Assembly (NCBI RefSeq): GCF_042180575.1
Contig: NZ_CP170094.1
Span: forward strand, 3,534,001 to 3,598,000
Source of the DNA: Bernardetia sp042180575
GTDB taxonomy: Bacteria; Bacteroidota; Bacteroidia; Cytophagales; Bernardetiaceae
Direction of reading: 5' to 3'
DNA length: 64,000 bases
Each line of letters opens with the position of its first letter. Position 1 is the stretch's first letter. The position numbers and the translations under genes are program-made. Positions 48,442 to 57,948 of this stretch are shown one piece after another. Below the pieces are notes generated by a model that saw only the letters and a program-made list of their open reading frames with translations, did no database searches and was not told the DNA's origin.

Positions 48442-49491
48442 TTAGTATTCGATTTCTGTATTGGGTAGAAGTTCTTGTAATTTCTTTTTTTCTTCTTCAC
48501 TAGGGTAGATATACATAAAACGAAGATGCTTTAATGTTTTGAGTTTTTCAAAATCTTTGGTAATGTGAGGAGGAAAAGGTTGGGTAGGACGAAAGGCAAT
48601 AGTTATCTGTTCAATATTTTTGAGTTTGAACATAAAAGCTGGAAAACTATCAAAGCTAGTTTGATTTAACATCAAAAAACTAAGTGAATCCAAATTCCCA
48701 AGTTCTAAAGGAAATGAATCTATATTGTGTAAAGTGAGATGCTCTAGGTTTTTTAGCTCTCCCATTTCTTTTGGAATAGATTTTAAATAGTTTTCTCCTC
48801 CCATACTTGAATAAAATATTAACTCTTTAAGATTTTCTAATTTTTTTATGTTTGGAGATATATAAGTGATTTTATTTCCCATTATATTCAACCTCTCTAA
48901 TTTTTGTAACTCAAAGATTATTTCTGGCAGTGTATCAAACTTATTCCTTTGTAAAACGAGGAGTTCCAAATTAATCAGTTGAGCAAACTCTTTTGGTAAT
49001 GTTCTGATATTCGTTTGACTGATTAATAGAAAGTCTATATGAGAAAATTTATCTATATTTTTAGGAAAAATGGAATCTTTTGAATCGGTAATATGAAGAA
49101 AAGTTTGTTTTGGGTTTTTGATAAACTCTTCTTCTAATTTCTCTTCTAAACTTAGTGCTGTAATTCTCCTAGTTTCTTCTCTATATTTTTTATTCTTTTG
49201 GTAAGATTCAAATTCTGAATAGCTCTCATACAAGAATAATGAAAAAAAAGAAAGTATGAATACAGAGAAAATAGATTTTTTAAATACAACTTTGAATTTC
49301 CCTTTTTTGATAAAAAATATAGAAATCAAAGAACTGACAATGAGAGAAAATACAAGAAGACCTCCTAATAAAAACACTGAAATAAGACACATTTTTTGTG
49401 CAGGTACATTGCCATTGAACAGAATATTATAAACAGTCGTCAAAACAAAAGCACATAATAGAACAAGAATGAATTTTATAAAGGGTTTCAT
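48442..49491 (-). CDS. Leucine-rich-repeat membrane protein
   Basis: 349 aa. Three hydrophobic segments in the first ~95 residues (FILVLLCAFVLTTVYNILF, LISVFLLGGLLVFSLIVSS, SIFSVFILSFFSLFLYES) are followed by LRR units from ~150 to ~330 (LINLELLVLQRNKFDTLPE, LQKLERLNIMGNKITYISP). LRR domains bind protein partners; the membrane region places it in the inner membrane. Function unknown. Confidence 0.8.
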   Translation of the reverse strand: MKPFIKFILVLLCAFVLTTVYNILFNGNVPAQKMCLISVFLLGGLLVFSLIVSSLISIFFIKKGKFKVVFKKSIFSVFILSFFSLFLYESYSEFESYQKNKKYREETRRITALSLEEKLEEEFIKNPKQTFLHITDSKDSIFPKNIDKFSHIDFLLISQTNIRTLPKEFAQLINLELLVLQRNKFDTLPEIIFELQKLERLNIMGNKITYISPNIKKLENLKELIFYSSMGGENYLKSIPKEMGELKNLEHLTLHNIDSFPLELGNLDSLSFLMLNQTSFDSFPAFMFKLKNIEQITIAFRPTQPFPPHITKDFEKLKTLKHLRFMYIYPSEEEKKKLQELLPNTEIEY

Positions 49492-49525
49492 AGGTATTGA
49501 TTAAAAATAGGAGCATTGAGCAAAA

Positions 49526-50182
49526 TTATGATTTTTCTTCTTCCGTTTCGCTTTCATTCTCTAGCTCAAAGCCTACTTTTGCATAAATTCTATCCATCGA
49601 AATTTTACACTCCCCAATTTTCACTTCTTTATCATTTTCATCATAAATTTTTGTTCTTATTTCTCCTTTTATTTTTTTGGTATAAATGATAATTAACTTT
49701 TGTTTTGTGCTGACAATAATGTATTCTTTCAAACTCTTTAGTTTCAAATAACATTTCATTTTTTCACCTAAATCATATCCTTCTGTGCTTTTTGAGGAAA
49801 CTTCTATCACAATTTGAGGATTTGTAAGAACCTTCAAGCCATTCCTATTTTTTTGAGCAAATACTAATTCTTCACAAGTAATAGTCAAATCGGGAAAAAC
49901 ATATTTTGTGCATTCAGGCAAATGAACAAGCATATCACTTGGATAAAGTGTACAATCTGAATCTCTCAAGCAAATATATAACTCTCCTTGTAAGTTACTT
50001 ACAATTTGATTGTGTTCAGGTTGCGCTCCTGCCATCGCCACAATTTTACCATTATCATATTCACTTTTTGTTTCTGCTAAAAGTTCTCTATCTAAATATT
50101 CCTCTTCAGAAATAAAATCAGTTTTTTTAGAATTACTTTTAGTCGCTCTATATTTATCTTTTTCCTTTTTTGTAATTGACAT
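49526..50182 (-). CDS. Uma2-family (DUF820) putative endonuclease
   Basis: 218 aa. Residues ~25-190 show the Uma2/DUF820 pattern: EEYLDRELLAETKSEYDNG, HNQIVSNLQGEL, VFPDLTITCEE (PD), and QIVIEVSSKSTEGYD (E-V-S-S). This is a PD-(D/E)XK-like nuclease fold of unknown role, abundant in cyanobacteria and Bacteroidota. The motif residues are intact. Confidence 0.85.
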   Translation of the reverse strand: MSITKKEKDKYRATKSNSKKTDFISEEEYLDRELLAETKSEYDNGKIVAMAGAQPEHNQIVSNLQGELYICLRDSDCTLYPSDMLVHLPECTKYVFPDLTITCEELVFAQKNRNGLKVLTNPQIVIEVSSKSTEGYDLGEKMKCYLKLKSLKEYIIVSTKQKLIIIYTKKIKGEIRTKIYDENDKEVKIGECKISMDRIYAKVGFELENESETEEEKS

Positions 50183-50327
50183 AATAGAATGAGTTTAGTT
50201 TTTAATTTCAAAACGCTTTTCTAATTCAGAAAGTTGTTATCGATTTTTCTACCAAAATAAATATACAAAAAACAGCTTGAAATAAGTATAAATCAAGCTG
50301 CTACATTTTTTATTTCTACACTAATTC

Positions 50328-50786
50328 TTACTCTTTTTCTTCCTTCGCCCAAGCTGATTGCATTCCCGAATTTACCATATTCGAAGTAGCACGACTGATA
50401 AGCTGCCCTGTTTCTGCGTGATGAATTTCTGCCGAAAAGTTTATCATTGTTTTTCCTTTTCTGACCAAAATAGTTTTTGCAATTACTTTATCGCCTATTT
50501 TGGCTTGTCCTAAAAAATCAACAGTCAAGTTTACAGACAAATAAACGTGTGGAAGAGCAAGCGAAAAACAAGACATTCCGATAAGGTCATCCATGATAGC
50601 TGAATGAATTCCACCATGCAAAATTCCGACAGGATTTGTCATTTCTTCACGTACTTGATATTCCATTTCCATCTCGCCTTCATTTGCCGAAATAAGTCTG
50701 CCATCAAGCCATTGAGAAAGAGGAGGATTCATAGCACCTAGTTTTTTTCCCTCTTGGGATTTTATCATTGCCAAAATTGGATTCAT
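50328..50786 (-). CDS. Hotdog-fold thioesterase (PaaI family)
   Basis: 152 aa with the hotdog signature PVGILHGGIHSAIMDDLIG and a following strand LSVNLTVDFLGQAKIGD. Members hydrolyse acyl-CoA thioesters. The first residues NPILAMIKS occur again, nearly identical, at the start of the interrupted lipoprotein at 52575, a sign of a past duplication of this junction. Confidence 0.88.
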   Translation of the reverse strand: MNPILAMIKSQEGKKLGAMNPPLSQWLDGRLISANEGEMEMEYQVREEMTNPVGILHGGIHSAIMDDLIGMSCFSLALPHVYLSVNLTVDFLGQAKIGDKVIAKTILVRKGKTMINFSAEIHHAETGQLISRATSNMVNSGMQSAWAKEEKE

Positions 50787-50940
50787 AGTTTTTTTAAATT
50801 AAAATACTGTAACTGATTAGCGAGTGATTTATATGATGAAATGCATGATAAATACATTTTTTACTACTAAATTAATATCCTTTTAAAGAATCATAAGTAT
50901 AAATAAGCAACATGTATTTATTTTCTAAGTGATAAACTGA
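50757..50940. repeat. Direct repeat R1 (copy of 52567-52742)
   Basis: About 175 bases spanning the start of the thioesterase gene, the intergenic region and the 3' end of the lipoprotein gene are repeated at 52567-52742 with only a few differences. The two copies flank the interrupted lipoprotein gene and its IS. Confidence 0.85.
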
Positions 50941-51549
50941 ATATATTTTATTTTTAGAATAAAAAGTAAATGTTGTGTTTTTTGGTAATTGCTTCACTTT
51001 GTATAGATTGATTCCATATTGAAGAGTAGAATCATTTATTCTTTCTAAATCAAGAACTTTTGTTAGTTCTTCTTTCTTAATTTTGGTTTTTTCAAAACCT
51101 TTTTGATATAAAATATTGATACAAAAAAGATTGTCGCTTTTTTTATCCACATAATCACATTGTGCATAATCGTCAGAAAGATATTCACTCACTGAAATAG
51201 AATCTTTTAAATTGAGTTTAGCATCAAACCTATACAAAAAATTGTGGGTTTGCCTAAATAACTCTCCTCTAACTTCTTTAAACCCTTGAAAATAATAATC
51301 AACATCGTGATTAACAACTGTGTCTATTTTACCTGTATAAACATTTAACAACTTCATATTATCATGCAAATCATCAAAAGCAAATAAAATAGAATCATTT
51401 ATAACCTCTGCATACCCCCAACCTCTACTACTCCATTTATTATATCCGAATAAGTTAGAATTTTTGTTGTCAATAGGAAAAAATACTGTATCTATCTTCA
51501 GATAGTCAATACTTTTTTCAGCAACAATTTTATCATCTTCTTTATATGA

Positions 51550-52461
51550 GAGCCTGTTCGAGTTTAGTTTAAAAAAAAAGAACATCAGATTTTTTTATTA
51601 GTTAAGTAATTGATTTTCAGTTACTAATTAAAATATCAATTTCTATGTTTACTAATGAATATTTATCTGATGCTCTTTGGCAATATATGAAAAAATTTAT
51701 ACCTTCTTCGTATTTGAAAAGAAAACGCAAACACAGTTTGTATAATTTATTTTCTGGTCTATTCTATCTTACTCGTTCAGGTAGCAGTTGGCGTTTGCTT
51801 CCTAGTAGTTATGGTGTTCCTTGGAGTAGCTTGTATGATTATTTCAGTAAGTGGCAGCAGACAGGTTGGTATAAAAAGCTGTTAGATAAGCTTGTTAGAA
51901 GGGAACGTATAGCACAAGGTAGAAATCCAAGACCTTCTTTGGGTTGTATAGACTCTCAAAGTGTTCAGAGTGTTTATGGAGGAGAGGCGATAGGAGTGGA
52001 CGGCTATAAGCTCAAAAAAGGACGGAAACGGCATATTTTAGTAGATACGCAAGGAAATTTACTAGAATTAGAGATTAGTCCAGCCAATCAAGCCGATGTA
52101 AATCAACTTGCTTATTTGTCGTATTTAGCTCAGTTTAGAGGCAGACCATTTTTCAAAATTCTTGCTGATGCAGGGTATAGAAGTGGGGCTTTGGCTACTG
52201 AAATATTTAGTCAAACAGGAGTGCAAGTGGAAATTGTCAATAGTCCAAGAAGAGAAAAAAAAGATGATAAAGCATTTGTTCCACAACCCAAAAGATGGGT
52301 TGTAGAAAGAACATTTGCGTGGCTCAATCAGAACCGAAGACTAAAAGTAGATTATGAAAAAACAAGAAAATCTGCAAAGGCATTTGTGTATTTAGCTATG
52401 ATTTTGAATCTCATAAACAAAGGAGCTAAAAGAAATAAAAAATAAAAACTCGAACAGGCTC
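51550..52461 (+). mobile_element. IS5-family insertion sequence with TGA duplication
   Basis: 912 bp, with terminal inverted repeats gagcctgttcgagttt at both ends. Target duplication TGA at 51547-51549 and 52462-52464, as expected for TNA-inserting IS5 groups. One intact transposase. The near-perfect ends suggest recent insertion. Confidence 0.93.
51645..52445 (+). CDS. IS5-family transposase
   Basis: 266 aa, intact. N-terminal DUF4096-type domain (LSDALWQYMKKFIP, RSGSSWRLLPSSYG) then the DDE catalytic core: CIDSQSVQ with the first D, LADAGYRSG with the second, and VVERTFAWLNQNRRL with the E. Carried by the 912-bp IS; no frameshift, so it may be active. Confidence 0.95.
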   Translation: MFTNEYLSDALWQYMKKFIPSSYLKRKRKHSLYNLFSGLFYLTRSGSSWRLLPSSYGVPWSSLYDYFSKWQQTGWYKKLLDKLVRRERIAQGRNPRPSLGCIDSQSVQSVYGGEAIGVDGYKLKKGRKRHILVDTQGNLLELEISPANQADVNQLAYLSYLAQFRGRPFFKILADAGYRSGALATEIFSQTGVQVEIVNSPRREKKDDKAFVPQPKRWVVERTFAWLNQNRRLKVDYEKTRKSAKAFVYLAMILNLINKGAKRNKK

Positions 52462-52566
52462 TGAAAGTGTATCAGCCGTTTTTATATTTTTTTCTTCTGT
52501 TCTATTTTCTTTTTTATCATCGGTTTTAGTAGTACAAGAAACGAAGAGTAATAAAATAAATAATGA

Positions 52567-52742
52567 TTTTATCATTGCCAAAATTAGATTCATAGTTTTT
52601 TTAAATTAAAATACTGTAACTGATTAGCGAGTGATTTATATGATGAAATACAGGATAAATACGTTTTTTACTACTAAATTAATATCCTTTTAAAGAATCA
52701 TAAGTATAAATAAGCAACATGTATTTATTTTCTAAATGATAA
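52567..52742. repeat. Direct repeat R2 (copy of 50757-50940)
   Basis: Homology to R1 stops abruptly at about 52743, in aaactg. Beyond it no lipoprotein-like sequence continues, which suggests that the IS110 element's left end or a deletion joins here. Confidence 0.8.
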
Positions 52743-53040
52743 ACTGCTGACAACTACGGAAAAATTTAGTACTATTCAAAAACTTCTTAGCTTTGTTTGA
52801 AAAAAGATGACTGTTGATTTCTACATTTCGAATTTACTTTGCTTAACTATATAAATCTGACAGCATTTAAAATGCTATCCTTTCATTGCCTCTGTGTGAA
52901 ACAGCAGCACTTTTTTTATTCTTTGATTTTAATAAGACCAGTAAGAACGCAGAATGAAGAAAAAGGAATAAATACAGATACACGGCCTTTAGGTTTGTAG
53001 TAGATAAAATAGATGTAATTTCTTATCTTGTATTTAAGAA

Positions 53041-53120
53041 TTCATCTAGCAGATAGAGAACCTATATCCACGGCAAGATTTTGAAATCTATATCCTGAAT
53101 CAGCCTCTATCTGCTTTTAT
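53041..53120 (+). ncRNA. Candidate IS110 bridge RNA segment
   Basis: Stem agcagatagag (53048-53058) / ctctatctgct (53105-53115), 11 perfect pairs, encloses ~46 bases with the octamer ctatatcc twice and an inner gattttgaaatc hairpin. It lies in the 5' non-coding region of an IS110 transposase, where bridge RNAs are encoded in the IS110 group. Boundaries and guide loops are not resolved; a second palindrome occurs at ~52859-52879. Confidence 0.4.
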
Positions 53121-53248
53121 TCAATCTCAAACTCAAATAGTTTTCGGAGTATTTTTATTGACCTAAAAATAAACTCATTAGATAAGGTTTTAAGTCTGAT
53201 TGAATACGATGAATCACTTTAAATTAGTCACCCTAAATTAACTTTTTT

Positions 53249-54262
53249 ATGCCAACTTACCAAAATTTTATAGGTATTGATGTGAGTAAAAACCATTTAG
53301 ATATAGCTCTTTTTCAAGAAGGCAAACCCATCAAATACAAACATATTGTGAATAATTTAGAAAGTATAACTTCTTACCTTTCTTCTTTTCAAGACAAGCA
53401 TGAAATTAAAGAAAGTTTGTTTTGTATGGAACATACAGGTGTTTACATTAACTGGCTTTTGGTTGCTTTTAGTGATTTTAAGTGTTCTATTTGGGTAGAA
53501 AATGCTCTTCAAGTAAAGCGTTCTGGAGGAGCTAATAGAGGTAAAAATGATAAAGTTGATGCTGGGCGTATTGCTACTTATGCGTTTCGTTTTCAAGACA
53601 AAGCAAATCTATATTGTCCACCCAGTGAACAGCTAGAAGACTTAAAAACACTTCAAAAACTACGTAAAACGCTAGTCAATCATAAACAAGAGTTAGAAAC
53701 GTATGTCAATGAACAAAGTCAATTTAGTAAATCTTCTACTCAAAAACTGCTTGAAGAAAACTCTAAAGCTACTTTAGAGCATTTGACACAAAGGATAAAA
53801 GAGCTTGAAGAAGAAATGAACCAAATTATAAAAAACGACCCACATCTTAAAGAACTCTATCAATTAGCTACTTCCGTGACAGGAGTAGGAAAAGTAACTG
53901 CTATTCAGTTATTAGTAGCTACTGATGGATTTACTAAGTTTGATACAGCTAAACAATTAGCTTGTTATTGTGGTGTTGTTCCCTTTGAAAATTCTTCTGG
54001 AAAATTCAAAGGAAAAGCTAGAGTTTCAAAAATGGCTAATAAGCAACTTAAAACGGCTCTACATATGTGTGCTTTATCAGCTTTACAAGTGGAAGGAGAA
54101 TTAAGAGCTTATTATTTAAGAAAAGTAGCAGAAGGTAAGAATAAAATGAGTGTCATTAATGCCTTGCGAAATAAAATTATTCAACGCATTTTCGCTTGTG
54201 TAAAAAACAAAGTTTTATACGATAGAAATGGAATAAATTTTAACAATTTTTCTAAAGGTTAG
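53249..54262 (+). CDS. IS110-family transposase
   Basis: 337 aa. N-terminal RuvC-like DEDD domain starts IGIDVSKNHLDIALFQ (first D) with MEHTGVYINWL and KNDKVDAGRIATYA (D-x2-D). A coiled coil at ~150-195 is followed by the C-terminal transposase_20 domain (TSVTGVGKVTAIQLL, YCGVVPFENSSGKFKG). The serine in the C-terminal domain is required in characterised members. IS110 enzymes recombine DNA guided by a bridge RNA. Confidence 0.95.
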   Translation: MPTYQNFIGIDVSKNHLDIALFQEGKPIKYKHIVNNLESITSYLSSFQDKHEIKESLFCMEHTGVYINWLLVAFSDFKCSIWVENALQVKRSGGANRGKNDKVDAGRIATYAFRFQDKANLYCPPSEQLEDLKTLQKLRKTLVNHKQELETYVNEQSQFSKSSTQKLLEENSKATLEHLTQRIKELEEEMNQIIKNDPHLKELYQLATSVTGVGKVTAIQLLVATDGFTKFDTAKQLACYCGVVPFENSSGKFKGKARVSKMANKQLKTALHMCALSALQVEGELRAYYLRKVAEGKNKMSVINALRNKIIQRIFACVKNKVLYDRNGINFNNFSKG

Positions 54263-54364
54263 ACTTGGTTTTACCATAGTTTTCAGGATGCCGAATACAT
54301 ATCAGTCACTCGGCAAAGCCAAGCGACGGCAATTTTTGGACAGCCGAGCAACAGCAGGGGTAGA

Positions 54365-55096
54365 TTACTTATTAAAAGGCACAATTGCAGTAATCCAGCC
54401 TTCTATAATTGTTTCTGTATCAGATATTCTCTCGCCAGAATTGATGTCAAAACGACGAATTGCGTTGGAATTTGTTGTAACAATTAAATTGTCATTCTGA
54501 ATTGCAAGAGTATATAATCCAGTAATTTCTGTTTCTGTGATTATTTCTTCTGTTGAACCTGTTTGATTTATCTTAATAATTGGATCAATAGCTCCATTAT
54601 AAACATAGTAAAGTGACGAATTGTTTATTGCCATGTCGGTTGGATTGCTGTCAGTTGATAATATGATTTCTTGAATTAGCGTTCCGTCTTGGCTTATTTT
54701 ATATATTCTACCATAAAATGAATAATAAAGTTTTCCATTTAAATAAGAAATTCCTTGGGTTCTAATATTGGTTAATTTAGAAACCACAGTTCCATCTTCA
54801 GGGTTTAATTTATAGATTGATTCATCTGCTCCCATTCCACCAAGCCACAGAAACTCTCCGTTGAATTCAAGTGCGTGAGGCGAATCGACTTGAGTAGGCA
54901 AATCAATTGTTCTTTCAATTATGGATTTAGTTTCATTGTAAAGGATAATTTCAGATTCTCCAACACCATTCTGGTTCGGACGAGTTAATATCCACCATTT
55001 AGTGTCTGAATCGATGTTGTTGAAATCGTCACTATCATTATTGCAAGAAACAAATGAAAATATTAAAATAATTAATGCTAAAATATGTTTTTTCAT
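54365..55096 (-). CDS. Beta-propeller lipoprotein
   Basis: 243 aa. Lipoprotein signal (LALIILIFSFVSCNND), then propeller-type repeats with PHALEFNGEFLWLGGMG, ISYLNGKLYYSFYGRIYKI and LYTLAIQNDNLIVTTNS. Resembles SMP-30/YncE-like surface propellers with too few blades for a complete ring, so it may be truncated at the C-terminus (IVPFNK). Surface binding or lactonase-like roles are possible. Confidence 0.7.
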   Translation of the reverse strand: MKKHILALIILIFSFVSCNNDSDDFNNIDSDTKWWILTRPNQNGVGESEIILYNETKSIIERTIDLPTQVDSPHALEFNGEFLWLGGMGADESIYKLNPEDGTVVSKLTNIRTQGISYLNGKLYYSFYGRIYKISQDGTLIQEIILSTDSNPTDMAINNSSLYYVYNGAIDPIIKINQTGSTEEIITETEITGLYTLAIQNDNLIVTTNSNAIRRFDINSGERISDTETIIEGWITAIVPFNK

Positions 55097-55386
55097 AATG
55101 AGTTTTTGATTATTAGAATAGTTTTCTAAACATCAGTAATTGCACCGAAGTTTATCTTTTCTTAAATTGTATATAATGTTTTTTTGGGTGTTTCAAACAA
55201 CTAATTTAGTAAATAATTACCAAAAAAGTCCGTAAATATTTTCTTCAGTAAGCAAAAAGCTAATGATAATTATATACAGTATTAGCTTTTAGTGTTTTTT
55301 TTAGTAGGTTTATAATCTACTGCTTCAAATTGAAAACTATTCTTTCGTTTTGAACTTTTTGTTAATTATTTTTTTCCCAATCTTCT

Positions 55387-55557
55387 CCTCGTTGGGCTTA
55401 GTTTGTAACTAAGACCTATCAATTATATAAATCTTCAGATTTATGTCGTCAAGTAAATACAAAAACACCTATCACTCGCAAATCTGAAGATTTGCCAAAC
55501 TGATAAATCGTAGTCTAAGACAATGCTTAACTACGATTTATTCTAAGTTGAACGAGG
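55387..55557. repeat. Nested-palindrome element (MITE-like)
   Basis: The outer inverted repeat is cctcgttgggcttag / ctaagttgaacgagg (12 of 15 paired). Inside are aaatcttcagattt, gcaaatctgaagatttgc, and a stem aaatcgtagt / actacgattt. No coding frame. The compact nested structure is typical of a non-autonomous mobile element or a structured RNA. Confidence 0.65.
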
Positions 55558-55564
55558 GGCAATT

Positions 55565-55600
55565 AAAAAAAGCCTATCAAATAATGATAGGCTTTTTAAC
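55565..55600 (-). terminator. Terminator after the secreted-protein pair
   Basis: aaaaaaagcctatca and tgataggcttttt form a stem with A- and T-runs on both sides, directly downstream of the 55611-57203 gene. Confidence 0.85.
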
Positions 55601-55610
55601 TGTATAAAAT

Positions 55611-57203
55611 TTATGGCTTAAAAGTAATTTTTCCTATTTTAAAAGTATCATCTCCTTCTGCATATATAAGAGCTTCTGTTTCAGTTATTTTAGCCATTTT
55701 ACGAGGTATTATCCATTCTTTATCCTTTTTTGGAAAGAATCTATATATTTTTTCTTTTATAGCTTTACCTGTAACTAAGTCTATGACAACAACAGATAGC
55801 ATTGCCTCCTTAGAATTGATAGCATAGTCATCAACTTTATCATTAACTGATAATTCTAGTGATTTGTTATCTATATGTTCTGGAAAAATGAGGTATAGTT
55901 TGTCTCCTACTTTTTGTTCATAAAAGGAGGTATAAGTAGAACCATATTGTCTCTTTGATACCAAAGTAGACCATTTTACGACTCCATTTTCATCCAAATT
56001 CAAAACGGTTATATCTTTTGATGACCCTGATATATCTTCTAAGGTTATGAGAACACTACCATCCTTATTTTCTATGAGATTATGGAGAATAGTAAAATTA
56101 TGAGTATATTTTTCAGCGTTGAGGATTCTCTGATATTTTTCTTCTAGAGGAATAGTTATATTTTTCTCAACTTTGCCAGACTCTCGATTTGCACTAAGGT
56201 AAACGACACCTTTTTCTTTCTTTTTTCTATTTATATCTTTAACATAACCTCCATACATTCTTATTTCATTTGTATTGTCAAGAGCATATTTATAAATTAC
56301 AAATTCCTTCATTAATGGAAACGAGTATTCTTTTAGCTCTAAGTCATCAGAAACACTAAATATTTTTTTTACTTTTTCCTTCCTTGACAGTTCATGTGTG
56401 CCACTAATATACGCAGTTCCCATACTATCTAAATAGTATGTTCCCAATTTTTCCATTTCAAACTCTGATTCTTTATAAGGTAATTCATATGCCTTTTGGT
56501 GTTTTAATTTTAGATTCTTATCAAGAAGAGCTACATATACTTTTTTATATTCATTTCTTGCTACAGGTAGCTGATAAGTTATCATGACCTCAGAAGAGTC
56601 ATTGTTAGTAGTTACCCTAAAAACATATCCTAACTTTATAGCCAAATCTTCTTTACTAGTAGCTGAGTTTGCTTTTCCCATGCGATCTACCGTACGAGCT
56701 AATAACGAAGATTTAGAAGGAAGGGGATTTTTTGATAGATCGACTTCTACTAACTTCTTCTTTTCTCCTACTGATAATAAAGTTGACTTATCTAATTCTT
56801 GGACAAAGAGAAAGGCTTTCTCCAGTTTATTGTTTTCAAAACTAGTAAATAGAAGTAGTTTGTCGTTATGCAAAAGTATATTATTATAATCTTCTTCTTC
56901 ATTATCTAATTGTATCTCCCTTGCTTTTATTTTTGAAAAGTTATCACTATAGTTTTCTATAAAATGCTTTGTACGTTCTTTAAACTCGAATATATACTCC
57001 TCCCTCTTTATAATACGAATTCCGTCCTTTGTAGTTCCTACTACATCTATATCTCCTTGTGTTACAGTACGAAGTCCTGATTTTTCACTTTTCTGACGTG
57101 TCTTATTCCAAAAAGCTTTTGCATACTGGCTTTGGGAAAAAGCAATGGTAGGAATAAATAATAATGAAATAAGAAATAAGGGTAGATATAATAATCTGTT
57201 CAT
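55611..57203 (-). CDS. Large secreted protein of unknown function
   Basis: 530 aa. Signal peptide LPLFLISLLFIPTIAFSQ, then alternating beta-type segments throughout; no cysteine motif and no known domain. Propeller-like strand repetition is possible. It follows the 202-aa gene by five bases, so the two form an operon. Probably periplasmic or outer-membrane associated. Confidence 0.7.
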   Translation of the reverse strand: MNRLLYLPLFLISLLFIPTIAFSQSQYAKAFWNKTRQKSEKSGLRTVTQGDIDVVGTTKDGIRIIKREEYIFEFKERTKHFIENYSDNFSKIKAREIQLDNEEEDYNNILLHNDKLLLFTSFENNKLEKAFLFVQELDKSTLLSVGEKKKLVEVDLSKNPLPSKSSLLARTVDRMGKANSATSKEDLAIKLGYVFRVTTNNDSSEVMITYQLPVARNEYKKVYVALLDKNLKLKHQKAYELPYKESEFEMEKLGTYYLDSMGTAYISGTHELSRKEKVKKIFSVSDDLELKEYSFPLMKEFVIYKYALDNTNEIRMYGGYVKDINRKKKEKGVVYLSANRESGKVEKNITIPLEEKYQRILNAEKYTHNFTILHNLIENKDGSVLITLEDISGSSKDITVLNLDENGVVKWSTLVSKRQYGSTYTSFYEQKVGDKLYLIFPEHIDNKSLELSVNDKVDDYAINSKEAMLSVVVIDLVTGKAIKEKIYRFFPKKDKEWIIPRKMAKITETEALIYAEGDDTFKIGKITFKP

Positions 57204-57208
57204 AATCT

Positions 57209-57817
57209 TTAATATATTAAATAAGCAATTTTTAAATTTATTGGAGCAACAATTTGAAAGTATTCTTTCTCAGGAATATCTGGATTGATAAAATAATTTG
57301 TTTTTATATGTGAAAAGCCTATACCAATATTGAACTCGAAAAACCATTTACTATCTATGAGATAATAGTTTCCTCCTACGTGAGGAATACATTCTAGTAT
57401 AGTAGTAGTTCTATTTGCACTCTGAATAAATTTTCTTTTTCGAACTCTGACACCTCCATACATAAACTCTCTATTTTTCTCAAAATAAAACTTAGGACTT
57501 ACAAAGTAGCTATACCCACTCTTTATATCTTTTAGCTTTATTCTATCTTCCTTATCAGTCAATAATGAAGAAATATAATAAGGCAATAGATATCCTAAAC
57601 CAACTTCTAAGCCTATTCTATTACCTATGTGTTGTTCGTAAGAAAATGAAATATCTCCGTAAATAATCTGTGATACATTTATCTTCAAAGCTCCTATTGG
57701 TTTTTCGGCTTCATCATCAAAATAATAGTCTAAACTATCTGATGAACCTTGCCCATAAGATTGACAATTAAGTAATAGTAATAAAAAAAATATACAGTTT
57801 TGCTTAGAGAAATTCAT
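57209..57817 (-). CDS. Outer-membrane beta-barrel-like protein
   Basis: 202 aa with a signal peptide (FFLLLLLNCQSYGQG) and amphipathic strands such as ISFSYEQHIGNRIGLEVGLG and YFVSPKFYFEKNREF. Pattern fits a small outer-membrane barrel of the DUF3575/porin-like group in Bacteroidota. First gene of the two-gene operon. Confidence 0.7.
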   Translation of the reverse strand: MNFSKQNCIFFLLLLLNCQSYGQGSSDSLDYYFDDEAEKPIGALKINVSQIIYGDISFSYEQHIGNRIGLEVGLGYLLPYYISSLLTDKEDRIKLKDIKSGYSYFVSPKFYFEKNREFMYGGVRVRKRKFIQSANRTTTILECIPHVGGNYYLIDSKWFFEFNIGIGFSHIKTNYFINPDIPEKEYFQIVAPINLKIAYLIY

Positions 57818-57948
57818 TTAAACGATTTTGTTAATTGAAATACAAAAGTATGAAAAAAACTTTAAAATATGGAGGGAGTTATGGAATTGAAACTTGCATA
57901 ATAATGTAGCGAAATGCAAAACCTTGCACTAGAAATAAAAAACCTACC

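Larger units (their letters stand above)
50872..52575 (-). pseudogene. Lipoprotein gene interrupted by an IS5-family element
   Basis: The N-terminus (52462-52575) encodes a lipoprotein signal MIKSLFILLLFVSCTT; the remainder (50872-51549) encodes ~226 aa of beta-type sequence. Removing the IS and one TGA joins TADTLS to YKEDDKIVAEK in frame. A methionine inside the IS end would allow only a signal-less product, so the gene is inactive as a lipoprotein. Function unknown. Confidence 0.88.
52745..54340 (+). mobile_element. IS110-family element (ends approximate)
   Basis: Intact IS110 transposase with ~500 bases of non-coding DNA upstream. The left end is inferred from the break in R2 homology; the right end lies between the transposase stop (54262) and the convergent lipoprotein gene (54365). 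IS110 elements lack obvious terminal repeats, so the ends cannot be fixed by eye. Confidence 0.6.

Noticed and set aside
54288..54500. 70-codon + strand frame next to the IS110 gene
   Set aside because: It runs opposite the lipoprotein gene and through the GC-rich patch; no coding support.
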